A stretch of DNA of 64,000 nucleotides from Glutamicibacter sp002979865. Lineage in GTDB: Bacteria; Actinomycetota; Actinomycetes; Actinomycetales; Micrococcaceae. The stretch lies in the NCBI RefSeq assembly GCF_050030965.1, contig NZ_CP188297.1, positions 248,001-312,000 on the forward strand, given 5' to 3'. Below are positions 40,041-49,421 of this stretch, one piece after another (within the stretch, counting starts at the first letter, position 1; the number at the start of each line of letters is the position of its first letter). Position numbers and translations under genes: made by a program. The notes below the pieces were generated by a model. That model saw only the letters and a list, made by a program, of their open reading frames with translations, was not told the origin of the DNA and ran no database searches.

Positions 40041-41573
40041 TTAGCGATTGCGTCCGCGGCGCTCGCGGATTCGCATCGAAACCTCGATGGGGCTTCCTTC
40101 GAAACCGAAGGTTTCGCGCAGCCGCCGGGTGATGAAGCGGCGGTAGCCTGGATCCAGGAAGCCGGTGGTGAACAGCACGAAGCGCGGCGGACGGGCCGAA
40201 GCCTGGGTGCCGAACAGGATGCGTGGCTGCTTGCCGCCGCGCACCGGGTGCGGGTGGGCTGCGACAAGTTCGCCCAGGAAGGCGTTCAGCTTGCCCGTTG
40301 GAATGCGCTTGTCCCAGGATTCCAGCGCGGTATTCAGTGCGGGAACGAGCTTGTCCTTGTGCCAGCCGGTCTTCGCCGAGATGTTCACGCGCGGTGCCCA
40401 CTCGATATGGGCAAGGTCGCGCTCGATCTCCTGGTCCAGGTAGTAGCGGCGATCCTCATCCACCTCATCCCACTTGTTGTAGACGATGACCATCGCGCGG
40501 CCGGCTTCGATGGCCAGCTGGATGATGCGCACGTCCTGCTCGGAGATGGTTTCATTGGCAGCCAGCAGGATGACGGCGACTTCGGCCTTCTCCAGCGCCG
40601 TCTGGGTACGCAACGACGCGTAGTAGTCCGAGCCGACGGCCATGTGCTGGCGGCGGCGGATACCGGCGGTATCCACGAAGCGCCAGACTTCGCCGCCCAG
40701 CTCGACAAGTTCGTCCACGGGATCGCGGGTGGTGCCGGCCAGATCGTCGACAACTACGCGCTCGGAGCCGGCCACCTTGTTCAGCAGCGAGGACTTGCCC
40801 ACATTCGGACGGCCGATCAGCGCAATGCGGCGCGGACCGCCCGATGGGATCATGCCGCCGAAAGCCGAATGGGCCGGCATTTTCTCCATGACAGCGTCCA
40901 GCAGGTCGGCGGTGCCGCGGCCGTGCAGGGCCGAGACTGGCCATGGCTGGCCGAATCCCAGTCCCCACAGCGCGGCGGCTTCGGCTTCCTGGTTGAAGTC
41001 GTCGACCTTGTTGGCCACTAGGAAGACCGGCTTGCCCTTCTTGCGCAGCATCTTCACCACAGCCTCGTCGGTTGCGGTCGCGCCCACATGGGAGTCGACC
41101 ACGAAGAGGATGGCGTCAGCGACGTCGGCGGCAATTTCGGCCTGGTCGGCAACCGAGGCGTGGATGCCCTTGGCATCGTGCTCCCAGCCACCGGTATCGA
41201 CGATGGTGAATGGGCGTCCCACCCACTCGGCGGAATAGGACACGCGGTCGCGGGTGACGCCCGGGGTATCCTCGACTACCGCTTCGCGGCGGCCCAGGAT
41301 GCGGTTGACCAAGGTGGACTTGCCGACGTTAGGTCGTCCGATAACAGCCAGGACCGGCGGAATGACAACGTCTTCATCATCGTCATCGAAGCTATCCAGG
41401 CCTGCAAGCAGGGCGGAGTCCTCTTCGTCCAGTTCGTAGTCTTCCAGTCCGCTGAGCAGGGCCTGGGCGCGAACCGCGGCCTCTTCCTCGCTCAGTTCGG
41501 CCAGGCGCTCGGCGATATCGTCGTCTCCAACGGGGATGTATTCCTCGTCGTGGGTGGAGTTGTTCTCGCTCAT
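40041..41573 (-). CDS. der: Ribosome biogenesis GTPase Der (EngA)
   Basis: 510 residues: an acidic N-terminal extension of about 70 residues (DDDIAERLAELSEEEAAVRA), first G domain (IGRPNVGKSTLVNRI, DTPGVTRD, DTGGWE, NKVDD), second G domain (IGRPNVGKSSLLNKV, DTAG, YNKWD) and a C-terminal KH-like domain (FVLFTTGFLDPGYRRFITR). It is needed for 50S subunit maturation. The extension is usual in actinobacteria. It is the last gene of the scp-rluB-tyrA-cmk-der run. Confidence 0.96.
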   Translation of the reverse strand: MSENNSTHDEEYIPVGDDDIAERLAELSEEEAAVRAQALLSGLEDYELDEEDSALLAGLDSFDDDDEDVVIPPVLAVIGRPNVGKSTLVNRILGRREAVVEDTPGVTRDRVSYSAEWVGRPFTIVDTGGWEHDAKGIHASVADQAEIAADVADAILFVVDSHVGATATDEAVVKMLRKKGKPVFLVANKVDDFNQEAEAAALWGLGFGQPWPVSALHGRGTADLLDAVMEKMPAHSAFGGMIPSGGPRRIALIGRPNVGKSSLLNKVAGSERVVVDDLAGTTRDPVDELVELGGEVWRFVDTAGIRRRQHMAVGSDYYASLRTQTALEKAEVAVILLAANETISEQDVRIIQLAIEAGRAMVIVYNKWDEVDEDRRYYLDQEIERDLAHIEWAPRVNISAKTGWHKDKLVPALNTALESWDKRIPTGKLNAFLGELVAAHPHPVRGGKQPRILFGTQASARPPRFVLFTTGFLDPGYRRFITRRLRETFGFEGSPIEVSMRIRERRGRNR

Positions 41574-41638
41574 GATTTTCCCTTCACAGCGATCGTAATC
41601 TTCATCGGCTCTCGCCGAGGATGGGCACCAGCTTTAGG

Positions 41639-42319
41639 CTAGTTTTTCGTTGCAGTGCCGACTGCGTCAAGCACTGCGTCGATGGTCTGCTCGAAATCCA
41701 GGTCCGAGGAGTCTACGGTCATGACTCCGTCGGCGGCCTGGGTGAAGTTCACCACGGTGGAGTCCTTCGCATCGCGCGCCAGCACCTGGGTAGCCAGCTG
41801 CGACTCGTTCTGCGATCCGCCCAGCTGCAGGCCGCGGCGGCGCAGGCGGGCTTCTTCCGATGCGGTCAGCAGGATGCGCGCATCGGCATCCGGGGCGACC
41901 ACGGTGGTGATGTCGCGGCCTTCGGCCACGATGCGGGTGTTGGCCGCAATGATTTCCTGCTGGCGGCGGACCAGTTCGGCACGCGCGTCCAGGTTGGTGG
42001 CAACGGCGGAAACCTGCTCGGAGATGCGTGGTTCGCGGATTGCCGCGGTCACGTCCACACCGCCGATTTCAACCAGTTCAGCATCAGGATCGACCGAGAT
42101 GGACAGCTTGGCATCGCGCACGGCCTGGGCAATGGCCTCGGCGTTGGACAGATCGGTGCCATCGGCGAGCACCGAGTAGGTGATCGCACGGTACATGGCA
42201 CCGGTGTCCAGGTAGGCTGCGCCCAGCTTGCGGGCGACGGCCTTGGAGACCGAGGACTTGCCGGAGCCGCTAGGGCCGTCGATGGCAATAACCAGCTTGT
42301 CGTTGTTCAAGGTGCTCAC
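41639..42319 (-). CDS. cmk: Cytidylate kinase
   Basis: 226 residues from a GTG at 42319 that overlaps the tyrA stop; GGAAGG lies seven bases before. P-loop IAIDGPSGSGKSSVSKAVAR, GAMYRAITYSVL (CMP-binding) and EGRDITTVVAPDADARILLT are family markers. It phosphorylates CMP and dCMP. Coupled translation with tyrA is likely. Confidence 0.95.
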   Translation of the reverse strand: MSTLNNDKLVIAIDGPSGSGKSSVSKAVARKLGAAYLDTGAMYRAITYSVLADGTDLSNAEAIAQAVRDAKLSISVDPDAELVEIGGVDVTAAIREPRISEQVSAVATNLDARAELVRRQQEIIAANTRIVAEGRDITTVVAPDADARILLTASEEARLRRRGLQLGGSQNESQLATQVLARDAKDSTVVNFTQAADGVMTVDSSDLDFEQTIDAVLDAVGTATKN

Positions 42320-43416
42320 TGGGCTACCTTCCATCCGTTCTTGGTCAATACATCTATCAATTCATCGCGCCGGCCGGGCACGACCGAAACATCCACCATG
42401 CCGACCTGATGGCCCGCGGAGTGCTCCATGCGCAAATCCTCGATGTTGATCTGCGCGTCGCCGATTTCGGTCAGCAACTGGGCGATCTGCCCCGGCCGGT
42501 CATCGATCACGACGGTGACCAACGCGAACGCCTGCGGCGGTGCACCGTGCTTGCCCGGAATCCGGGCCTTGCCGGCGTTGCCCTCGGTCATCAGCTGCGA
42601 GAGGTCCAGCAGCGCGCCGGGGCCCTGCGGGTTCTGCAGCGTGCTGATCAGCCGGTCCAGATCTTCCTTCATCCCGGTCAGGATCGGCACCAGTGCGGCG
42701 GCATTGTGCGAGAAGATCTGGATCCAGAGCTTCTCGTCGCTGGCCGCGATGCGCGTGGTGTCGCGCAGCCCGTTGCCCGCCAAGGCCAGCTGGTGGCTTT
42801 CGGCGTTCAGCAGGCGCGAGGCGATCATCGAGCTGGCCGCTTGCGGGAAGTGGCTGATCAGCGCGACGGACTCATCGTGCTCGGCCACGCTCATCCGGTA
42901 CATGGTCGCACCCAGGTCGATGGCCAGGGATTCGGCGGCCTTGACCCGCGAAGCCTGCGCTCCTTCATGGGCGCAGATGACCCACGGCATGGAGGTGAAC
43001 AATTCGCCACGGGCCGCGGCCGGTCCGGACTTCTCCCGGCCCGCCATCGGGTGCGTCCCCACATAGCGGGACGTCTCGGCCTCGCCCAGCCGCTCGTCCG
43101 CCAGCACGCCGGCCAGGATCGAGCCCTTGACACTGGCGATGTCCACCACGGCCGCGTTCGGATAGGCCAGCAGCGCGTCGCCCACCAGGGCGGAGGTGAC
43201 ATCCGGTGGAGCACCGATCACGACCAGTTCCGGGGCGATCTGCTGGTGCTCCAGCAGCACCCCGGCGCCAATGTCCTGGGCTACTCCGGCAGCGGTCGGC
43301 GAAATATCCGACAGGTAGACGTGCACGCCCTTGGCGCGCAGGCCCAATCCCACCGAGGTGCCCAGCAAGCCGGTGCCGATGACCAGCACCGGGCCTGCAA
43401 GGTGAGAAGACGCCAT
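42316..43416 (-). CDS. tyrA: Prephenate dehydrogenase with C-terminal ACT domain
   Basis: 366 residues. Rossmann motif VLVIGTGLLGTSVGLGLRAK, the catalytic His in VGTHPMAGREKSGP, SHFPQAASSMIASRL, and a C-terminal ACT domain (VTVVIDDRPGQIAQLLTEIG then DAQINIEDLRMEHSAGHQVG) for tyrosine feedback. It makes 4-hydroxyphenylpyruvate for tyrosine synthesis. Together with the DAHP synthase at 20 kb it serves aromatic amino acid synthesis. Confidence 0.94.
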   Translation of the reverse strand: MASSHLAGPVLVIGTGLLGTSVGLGLRAKGVHVYLSDISPTAAGVAQDIGAGVLLEHQQIAPELVVIGAPPDVTSALVGDALLAYPNAAVVDIASVKGSILAGVLADERLGEAETSRYVGTHPMAGREKSGPAAARGELFTSMPWVICAHEGAQASRVKAAESLAIDLGATMYRMSVAEHDESVALISHFPQAASSMIASRLLNAESHQLALAGNGLRDTTRIAASDEKLWIQIFSHNAAALVPILTGMKEDLDRLISTLQNPQGPGALLDLSQLMTEGNAGKARIPGKHGAPPQAFALVTVVIDDRPGQIAQLLTEIGDAQINIEDLRMEHSAGHQVGMVDVSVVPGRRDELIDVLTKNGWKVAQ

Positions 43417-43419
43417 GGG

Positions 43420-44541
43420 CTACATCCCCACCATGGCCATGAGGTGCCCGACTTCCTGGTTGCCCAGGGAGCGGATGGTGCCCTGCTTCTGGTCGCCGAG
43501 CAGCACCGGACCCACGGCAACGCGCACCAGGCGCTGGACCGGGTGGCCTACGGCGTCGAACATGCGGCGCACGATGCGGTTGCGGCCCGAGTGCAGGGTC
43601 ACCTCGACCATCACGTGCTTCGGGGTGGTGGCGATGATCTTCAGGTCATCGACCTTGATCCAGCCATCTTCGAGCTTGATTCCCTCGCGCAGCTGGTTGC
43701 TCACCGCACGCGGCAGCGGACCGGGGATCTGCACCAGGTAGGTCTTGGGGACTTCGTACTTCGGGTGCTGCAGGCGGTTGGCCAGCTCTCCGTCGTTGGT
43801 CAGGATCAAGACGCCTTCGGTCTTGTAGTCCAGTCGGCCAACGTGGAACAAGCGCAGCGAGTGGTGCTCGTTCTTGAAGTAGTCGGCGATGGTGCGGCGG
43901 CCCTCCGGGTCATCCATGGTGCACATCACGTGCTTCGGCTTGTTGAAGACGAAGTAGCGGTTTGCCTGGTTCATCTGGATGCGCATGCCATCGACGTGGA
44001 TGCGGTCCTTGGCTGGATCCACGCGCGAACCCAGCTCGACGACCAGGTTGCCGTTGACCTCGACGCGGCCTTCGAGGATCATCTCCTCGCAGACGCGGCG
44101 CGAGGCCACCCCGGCGTTGGCCATGGCCTTCTGCAGGCGGATGCCGTCCTGCTGCTCGCCGTTGATCTCGCGAGCTGCCTGGCTTTCGGCACGAGCCTGG
44201 GCGCGGGCGCGCTGGGTCGGGCGCGCATAGTTGGTCGGCACGGAGTTGCCGAAGCGTTCCTTGCCGAAAGCACGCTCGGAGTTCTTGCGCGGTGCTGCGG
44301 TGTTGCGCTTGGCCGAATTCGACTTTTCCCCTGGCTTGCCCGAGGCGGACTTGCCATACGGCTTCTCGCCGAATGGCTTCTCGCCGAAGGACTTGCCACC
44401 GGTGCGGCCTGCACCGCCTGGCTTGCCGTAGGCCTTGCCGCCGGACTTGCCGCCGGTAGTGCCGCGGCCGCCTGCTGGCTTGCCGCCGAAGTTTGAATTG
44501 TTGCCGCGATCGTTGCGGCCTGAGGATGGTCCCCTGCTCAT
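43420..44541 (-). CDS. rluB: 23S rRNA pseudouridine synthase, RluB/RsuA family, with long disordered N-terminus
   Basis: 373 residues. The first 130 are repetitive and basic (repeats of GKSFGEKPFGEKPYGKSASG type). Then an S4 domain (GIRLQKAMANAGVASRRVCE) and the catalytic domain with GRLDYKTEGVLILTNDGELA (catalytic Asp) and SGRNRIVRRMFDAVGHPVQRL. The Gly/Lys/Arg tail is typical of actinobacterial members and probably aids RNA binding. It lies between tyrA and scpB. Confidence 0.93.
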   Translation of the reverse strand: MSRGPSSGRNDRGNNSNFGGKPAGGRGTTGGKSGGKAYGKPGGAGRTGGKSFGEKPFGEKPYGKSASGKPGEKSNSAKRNTAAPRKNSERAFGKERFGNSVPTNYARPTQRARAQARAESQAAREINGEQQDGIRLQKAMANAGVASRRVCEEMILEGRVEVNGNLVVELGSRVDPAKDRIHVDGMRIQMNQANRYFVFNKPKHVMCTMDDPEGRRTIADYFKNEHHSLRLFHVGRLDYKTEGVLILTNDGELANRLQHPKYEVPKTYLVQIPGPLPRAVSNQLREGIKLEDGWIKVDDLKIIATTPKHVMVEVTLHSGRNRIVRRMFDAVGHPVQRLVRVAVGPVLLGDQKQGTIRSLGNQEVGHLMAMVGM

Positions 44542-44642
44542 GCTTGCCTGTGTCCCTTGCTGTTACGTGTTCGCTGCGCGAGCCCGCCAGTCTTGGGGCT
44601 TCACGCGTGGTTGGTCCGTTGTAGCTGCCGGCTGGCAGCTAC

Positions 44643-45233
44643 CTAGTCGTCGTAGGTTGCCGAATCGAGCGATTCGAGGTCGGCCACCCCGGGAAGATAC
44701 GGGGACAGCGCAGGCAACTCATCAAGCGAGCCCAGTCCCAGTCGTTCCAGGAAGTATTCGGTGGTTTGGTACAGCGTCGCTCCGCCATCCCCAACTTCCG
44801 GATACTCCGTGATCAATCCGCGGGTGAGCAGCGTGCGCACCACTGAATCGACGTTGACACCTCGAATCGCCGAAATACGTCCACGCGAGACCGGCTGTCG
44901 GTAAGCGATGACAGCCAGGGTTTCTAGGGCGGCCTGTGACAGGCGTGCTGTCTGCCCGTCGAGCACATAACTGGAGACGAAATCGGCGTAATCGGCCCGC
45001 GAATAGAAGCGCCACCCGGAGGCGACGCGACGCAGTTCAAATCCGCGCGGGCGATCCTTACTATCATACTCGGTAGCAAGGGTCTCCAAAGCGGCGGCAA
45101 CCCTGGCGGTGGGGACTTCGAAGATTTCGGCCAAACGCGCCGAAGATACGGGGATATCGGCGACCATCAGCACCGCTTCAAGGCCCGATTCCAGGCCTCC
45201 TGGCAGCTGGTCAATGGGTGCAATCTCACTCAT
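44643..45233 (-). CDS. scpB: Segregation and condensation protein B
   Basis: 196 residues from the ATG at 45233, overlapping the scpA stop by 8 bases. Two winged-helix domains: LEAVLMVADIPVSSARLAEI and TARLSQAALETLAVIAYRQP, then VSRGRISAIRGVNVDSVVRTL and LYQTTEYFLERLGLGSLDEL. ScpB dimers join ScpA and SMC in the condensin complex. Confidence 0.94.
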   Translation of the reverse strand: MSEIAPIDQLPGGLESGLEAVLMVADIPVSSARLAEIFEVPTARVAAALETLATEYDSKDRPRGFELRRVASGWRFYSRADYADFVSSYVLDGQTARLSQAALETLAVIAYRQPVSRGRISAIRGVNVDSVVRTLLTRGLITEYPEVGDGGATLYQTTEYFLERLGLGSLDELPALSPYLPGVADLESLDSATYDD

Positions 45234-46128
45234 GATCCACCTCACCACCACTCCCCTCGTAGTCGTCTTGCACGGCCTGCGCATCGAAACTGGACTCCTG
45301 GACCAGCGAGATCAGCAGCGGGCCGAGCGGATCTTCCTGCGCAAAGCTAATGGCTCTCTGCCTGAACATCTCCAACAATGCCAGAAAACGCACGACCACC
45401 ACCAGCTGCGCATCCGCGTCTGCCACCAGCTCGGTGAATGCCAGCGTGCCGCGGGCTTCGAGCAGGGCGGTGATCGCATCGGCTTCCTCGGCAATGGTGA
45501 CGTTCGCCCCGTGCAGATGCCCGATGCCGACCTCTGTTTCCGGTTCCGGCTTCGGCGCCAGCGCCTTGGCCGCCATCGCGGCCAAGGCGTCGGGCCCGAT
45601 GCTGAACACCAGTTCCGGCAGCAGGGCCGCGAACTGCGGTTCCAGCGAGACTTCGCGGGGATGGCGCGCTCCCTCGATTCCGTAGCGTTCGCCCAAGAAC
45701 TCGGCGGCCTGCTTGAAGGCCTTGTACTGCAGCAGCCGCGCGAAAAGCAGGTCGCGGGCTTCGAGCAGCTCGAAGTCCTCCTCATCGGCCATTTCGCCGC
45801 GCGGCAGCAAGCGGGCCGCCTTCAAATCCAGCAGCGTGGAGGCGACCACGAGGAATTCGGTGGTTTCATCGAGCACCTTCATCCCGTCGCTCCCCTCGGC
45901 GGCACTGGTGGCTTGCAGCTCGCGCAGGTAGGCGATGAATTCGTCGGTGACCTCTGCCAACGCGACCTCGGTAATATCCAGCTCGCGTTTGGTAATCAGG
46001 TGCAGCAGCACATCGAAGGGCCCGTTGAAATTCTGCAGGGCAAGGCGAAAACCGCCAGCCGATTCCTGCTCAGCTCCTGCTGGCGTGGTGGAATCGGTGG
46101 CGGCTTCTTCGCTGAGCGTGGCGCTCAT
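45226..46128 (-). CDS. scpA: Segregation and condensation protein A (kleisin)
   Basis: 300 residues from an ATG at 46128 that overlaps the parA stop (TAATG). FRLALQNFNGPFDVLLHLIT and LVVASTLLDLKAARLLP in the N-terminal SMC-binding part; the C-terminal winged helix holds VVVVRFLALLEMFRQRAISF. ScpA bridges the SMC heads. The parA-scpA-scpB order is the usual actinobacterial one. Confidence 0.94.
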   Translation of the reverse strand: MSATLSEEAATDSTTPAGAEQESAGGFRLALQNFNGPFDVLLHLITKRELDITEVALAEVTDEFIAYLRELQATSAAEGSDGMKVLDETTEFLVVASTLLDLKAARLLPRGEMADEEDFELLEARDLLFARLLQYKAFKQAAEFLGERYGIEGARHPREVSLEPQFAALLPELVFSIGPDALAAMAAKALAPKPEPETEVGIGHLHGANVTIAEEADAITALLEARGTLAFTELVADADAQLVVVVRFLALLEMFRQRAISFAQEDPLGPLLISLVQESSFDAQAVQDDYEGSGGEVDHE

Positions 46129-47132
46129 TACGGGGCACCACCACGCCAAATCAGTTCGCGGGCGAGGCTGCGGTAGGCCTCAGCGCCCGGGTGGTTGGCG
46201 GCGTAGGAAGTAATCGGTTCGGCGGCCACGTTCGCGTCGGCGAACTTGATGGTGCGCTTGATGACGGTCTCGAAGAGCTTGTCGCCGAAGGCCTCATCCA
46301 GCCGGGTGATGACCTCGCGGCTGTGCAGGGTGCGGGCGTCGTACATGGTGGCCACCACGCCGTCCAACTCCAGCACCTGGTTCAGCCGGTCCTTGACCTT
46401 GTCGATGGTTTCCATCAGCAATGCCACCGCACGCAGCGCAAAGAACTCTGCGGTCAGCGGGATGATCACGCCATGGGCGGCGGTGAGCGCGTTGATGGTC
46501 AGCAGGCCCAGCGATGGCTGGCAGTCGATGAGCACCACATCGTAGTCGTCGATGACATTGCGCAGCGCACGTTCCAGCACCTGCTCGCGGGCGACCTCGT
46601 TGACCAGCTGCACCTCGGCTGCGGACAAATCGATGTTGGCTGGCAGCAGATCGATGTTCTCGACGTCGGTCTTCACGATGGCGTCGGTGATCTTCACCTT
46701 GCGGTCCATCAGCACGTTGTAGACGGTGATGTCCATTTCATGCGGGTTGGTTCCGAAGCCGGCAGACAGCGCGCCCTGCGGGTCGAAGTCCACCAGCAGC
46801 ACCTTGCGGCCGTACTCGGCGAGCGCGGCGGCGAGATTGATGGTGGAGGTGGTCTTGCCAACGCCGCCCTTCTGGTTCACCATGGCGATCACGCGTGCCG
46901 GGCCGTGCGATGGCAACGGTGCTGGCACGGGGAAATCTGTCAATGGCTTGCCAGTAGGACCCACTGGGCGAGGCTCCTTGAGCATCCCCGCTCCGCGGTG
47001 CTTGTTTCCCTGTTCCTCGCTCACGATGGGTAAACCACACTTCCCGTTCGATAAACCTGATTCTTCGAGCTGTAAGCTCTTTTCAAGGTTATCGGTCGAA
47101 GCAAAAGATCTTGGTTTTTTGGGTTCTTCCAC
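46128..47132 (-). CDS. ParA family ATPase preceding scpAB
   Basis: 334 residues, GTG start at 47132. After a roughly 75-residue polar N-terminus it has VIAMVNQKGGVGKTTSTINL (deviant Walker A), LLVDFDPQGALSAGFG and VVLIDCQPSLGLLTINAL, all three ParA motifs. This copy always precedes scpA in actinobacteria and is distinct from the origin-region parAB pair. It converges with nothing and is divergent from the next gene. Confidence 0.92.
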   Translation of the reverse strand: MEEPKKPRSFASTDNLEKSLQLEESGLSNGKCGLPIVSEEQGNKHRGAGMLKEPRPVGPTGKPLTDFPVPAPLPSHGPARVIAMVNQKGGVGKTTSTINLAAALAEYGRKVLLVDFDPQGALSAGFGTNPHEMDITVYNVLMDRKVKITDAIVKTDVENIDLLPANIDLSAAEVQLVNEVAREQVLERALRNVIDDYDVVLIDCQPSLGLLTINALTAAHGVIIPLTAEFFALRAVALLMETIDKVKDRLNQVLELDGVVATMYDARTLHSREVITRLDEAFGDKLFETVIKRTIKFADANVAAEPITSYAANHPGAEAYRSLARELIWRGGAP

Positions 47133-47210
47133 GGCGAGCCTTTACCTTGAACCTTAGCTCTAATGTTGTATGCGAGCTGAACGCAATCTGGCATTTACGG
47201 GAAGGGCGCG

Positions 47211-47591
47211 ATGCGCACCATTGAAAAGCTCGCCAGCTGGGCGGAAGCCGAGCCAGGCAGCAAGCAGGCAAGGGTCCGTGTGCTCCTCCAGGCCCAACTG
47301 GACGACGGGCTATTCATCGTGGTGCTCGACGACCGCGGATGGTCCAGCAGCGAAGAATGGGCGCAGGTGACGCCGGCCGGAATCCGCGAAACCGCGTTGG
47401 TTGTGGTGGGCCCGGATGAACCGGCACCGGGGTGGACACGGGCCGAGGAGCTGCATGCTTATTGGGAGTACATCCAGTCGATTCTCGCTGCGCAACAGCT
47501 GCACGCGTCGATCGACGAGCTGATGGCTCTGGATCATGAGGTCCAGTTCGGCCCGCGCCTGCAGCGCCTGCTCACCGCGGCCGGCCACTGA
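47211..47591 (+). CDS. Hypothetical protein, 126 residues
   Basis: Strand-helix pattern with FIVVLDDRGWSSSEEWAQVT, ETALVVVGPDEPAPGWTRAE and a C-terminal helix (HASIDELMALDHEVQF). No family recognised. It starts 78 bases from the divergent parA gene and marks the beginning of the accessory stretch between parA and xerD. Confidence 0.6.
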   Translation: MRTIEKLASWAEAEPGSKQARVRVLLQAQLDDGLFIVVLDDRGWSSSEEWAQVTPAGIRETALVVVGPDEPAPGWTRAEELHAYWEYIQSILAAQQLHASIDELMALDHEVQFGPRLQRLLTAAGH

Positions 47592-47875
47592 CCTGTGTGC
47601 TTCTGGGCCGAAAACCGGAATCATCATGAGCCAGGATTCCCGCGCCATGCACCGCTTGGACGGTACGCGACCTGCTCGACCACCCCTGCGATCTGGCCCA
47701 AGCCACCGGCCAGGCACTGGAGGGTGGTCCTGCCGTGGAGTCCCCGGCTGGGCAGCGCCCTGGTGCCCAGCCCGATCATCCGCTGGCTATTCGGATAAGT
47801 TCTTGATCCTGGCGCATTCCGGTGGTCGAATGGTTCCACACGCGCCGGCATCCGGCGGCATAAGGGGCGAGGCAG
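47592..47875. other. 284-base stretch with frame-shifted coding remnants
   Basis: An ATG-initiated frame (MSQDSRAMHRLDGT) is soon replaced by protein-like text in another frame (VRDLLDHPCDLAQATGQALE...), which runs to a stop near 47806. This looks like a decayed or frameshifted small gene; no family is recognised. Nothing else is seen. Confidence 0.3.
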
Positions 47876-48226
47876 ATGTTCACGGGAATGCTCAGCAATT
47901 GCACGGTATCGAATTTGGCCCGAGCCGAGCACTGGTACGCGCGGCTCTTCAACCGGGCGCCGGACCAGCGGCCCATGGACGGGCTGCTCGAATGGCATCT
48001 GGCCCCGGGATTCGGAGTCCAGGTCTTCGCGGAGCCCGACCGTGCCGGATACAGCACGCTGGTCCTGGAAGTGGCCGACCTCGACGCGCAGGCCGCGCGC
48101 CTGCTGGATGCGGGCATCGGGCATCACGGCCCGCAGCCCGGCGGCGGAGCACGGATCGTGCAGCTGCAGGATCCCGACGGCAACCGGGTGGTGCTCGCTT
48201 CGCCCTTGCCCGGCCTCTCGCGCTGA
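47876..48226 (+). CDS. VOC (glyoxalase/bleomycin resistance) family protein
   Basis: 116 residues with the beta-alpha-beta-beta-beta repeat: SNCTVSNLARAEHWYARLFN, LLEWHLAPGFGVQVFAE, TLVLEVADLDAQAARLLDAG and VQLQDPDGNRVVLASPL. A GAGGCAG ribosome site precedes the ATG. It is probably a metal-dependent or metal-free small-molecule enzyme or binding protein; the substrate is unknown. Convergent with the cytidine-deaminase-like gene. Confidence 0.85.
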   Translation: MFTGMLSNCTVSNLARAEHWYARLFNRAPDQRPMDGLLEWHLAPGFGVQVFAEPDRAGYSTLVLEVADLDAQAARLLDAGIGHHGPQPGGGARIVQLQDPDGNRVVLASPLPGLSR

Positions 48227-48242
48227 GCCGGGCATCAGGCTC

Positions 48243-48686
48243 TCAGGCTTGCTCGGCCAACCAGTCGAAAGACAACGGCAGCAGCTCGCGAATGCCGATG
48301 CTGCGCGCCCCGTGCGGGGTATCGACGATGACCCGCAGCCACGGATAGCTATCAGCCATCACCTGGCGGCAGCGCCCGCACGGGTTTTTGATGCCGCGCC
48401 CCTGGTTGCCCACTGCCACCACCACCTGCGGATCCCTTGCCCCGGCCGCACGGGCCGCACCGAAGGCCACCAGCTCTGCACACGGGCCTCCGGTGAAGTG
48501 GTAGAAATTCACGCCCGCGTGCATGGCGCCGTCGGCAGCCAGCACCGCGGCACCCATGGTGTGCACTCCGTCGCCGCCATCGGGCGCGTCGGTTGCTGCC
48601 TCAATGGTCCGCCGGGCGAGTTCGACCAGTTCTTCTTCGGCGTCTGCCAGTGCACGATACTGCTGCCGGTGCGGTGTCCCGTTCAT
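48243..48686 (-). CDS. Cytidine deaminase family protein
   Basis: 147 residues. The zinc site is visible: GGPCAELVAFG (Cys-Ala-Glu, with Cys in place of the His of other deaminases) and PCGRCRQVM (C-x2-C). Substrate-pocket residues around FYHFTGGP differ from housekeeping Cdd (which has N-x-E-N-A-S), so it may act on another pyrimidine or a blasticidin-like compound. It overlaps the GDSL gene by four bases. Confidence 0.82.
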   Translation of the reverse strand: MNGTPHRQQYRALADAEEELVELARRTIEAATDAPDGGDGVHTMGAAVLAADGAMHAGVNFYHFTGGPCAELVAFGAARAAGARDPQVVVAVGNQGRGIKNPCGRCRQVMADSYPWLRVIVDTPHGARSIGIRELLPLSFDWLAEQA

Positions 48687-49306
48687 TGCTCCAGCCTAGC
48701 TGCCCAGTTCCGCAAGCCACGGGTCCCAAGCCTGCTGGCCATCCCCGCCAGCAGGTCGTAGCCTGCTGCGCGCGGGTGCGCTCCATCATCGGCGGCCACT
48801 TGGCGGCGCCACAGCTCATGTTCCGCGAGATCCCCGAACACGCTTAGATAAGGCACATTCCTCGATGCGCACCGTGCCCGCATTTGCGCATCCAGCTCGC
48901 GCAGTTCCGCGTTCAATGCATCATCGGCGATCGGCGGCGGACCGATCATGAGAACCGGCCAATTGCGTTCCTTTGCCGCATCCAGGATGGCCTCGAGGTT
49001 CTGGATCCGTTCTCCGGCGGCCACCCGCGGCTTCGCGTCCCAGCGGATCACGTCGTTGACTCCGAAGCAGAGCACCACGCCTGGCGCGTAATCCCCTGGC
49101 GGAAAGCGTGCGGCGCATTCAGCTTCGAATCGCTGCCGGATCATGGCGCTGGTATCGCCGCGAACACCGAGGTTGTAGCCGGTGAGCCCATGGCCCCGTT
49201 CGATTCCCCGGGCGACCAGCCGCCCTGCCCATCCGCGATGGGTTTCATCGCCGACTCCTGCGACGAAGGAATCGCCGACAAAGCACACTCGTACCGCTGA
49301 ACCCAT
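48683..49306 (-). CDS. SGNH/GDSL hydrolase
   Basis: 207 residues with all four SGNH blocks: VCFVGDSFVAGVGD (block I Ser), NLGVRGDTS (Gly), LCFGVNDV (Asn) and ADDGAHPRAAGY (Asp/His). No signal peptide is seen, so it is probably cytoplasmic. It could be a carbohydrate or lipid esterase. Its stop overlaps the deaminase start. Confidence 0.88.
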   Translation of the reverse strand: MGSAVRVCFVGDSFVAGVGDETHRGWAGRLVARGIERGHGLTGYNLGVRGDTSAMIRQRFEAECAARFPPGDYAPGVVLCFGVNDVIRWDAKPRVAAGERIQNLEAILDAAKERNWPVLMIGPPPIADDALNAELRELDAQMRARCASRNVPYLSVFGDLAEHELWRRQVAADDGAHPRAAGYDLLAGMASRLGTRGLRNWAARLEQ

Positions 49307-49375
49307 GATGCCTTTCCGCCTGCTGGCTGCTGCGCCCGGCTGGGCCCTATCTTGTCAAAGGCGCCCAGACGCAGA

Positions 49376-49410
49376 AAATCCGTTACCCGAACGTGTCGGA
49401 TAACGGATTT
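49376..49410 (-). terminator. Terminator after dctA
   Basis: AAATCCGTTA-C-CCGA with its complement (one mismatch) and a short loop, ending in a T-run near 49410; it lies 12 bases beyond the dctA stop on the minus strand. Confidence 0.75.
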
Positions 49411-49421
49411 CCAGCAAGGTC

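Noticed and set aside
42409..44496. 695-codon plus-strand open frame
   Set aside because: Antisense to tyrA and rluB, with mirror-codon composition and no domain.
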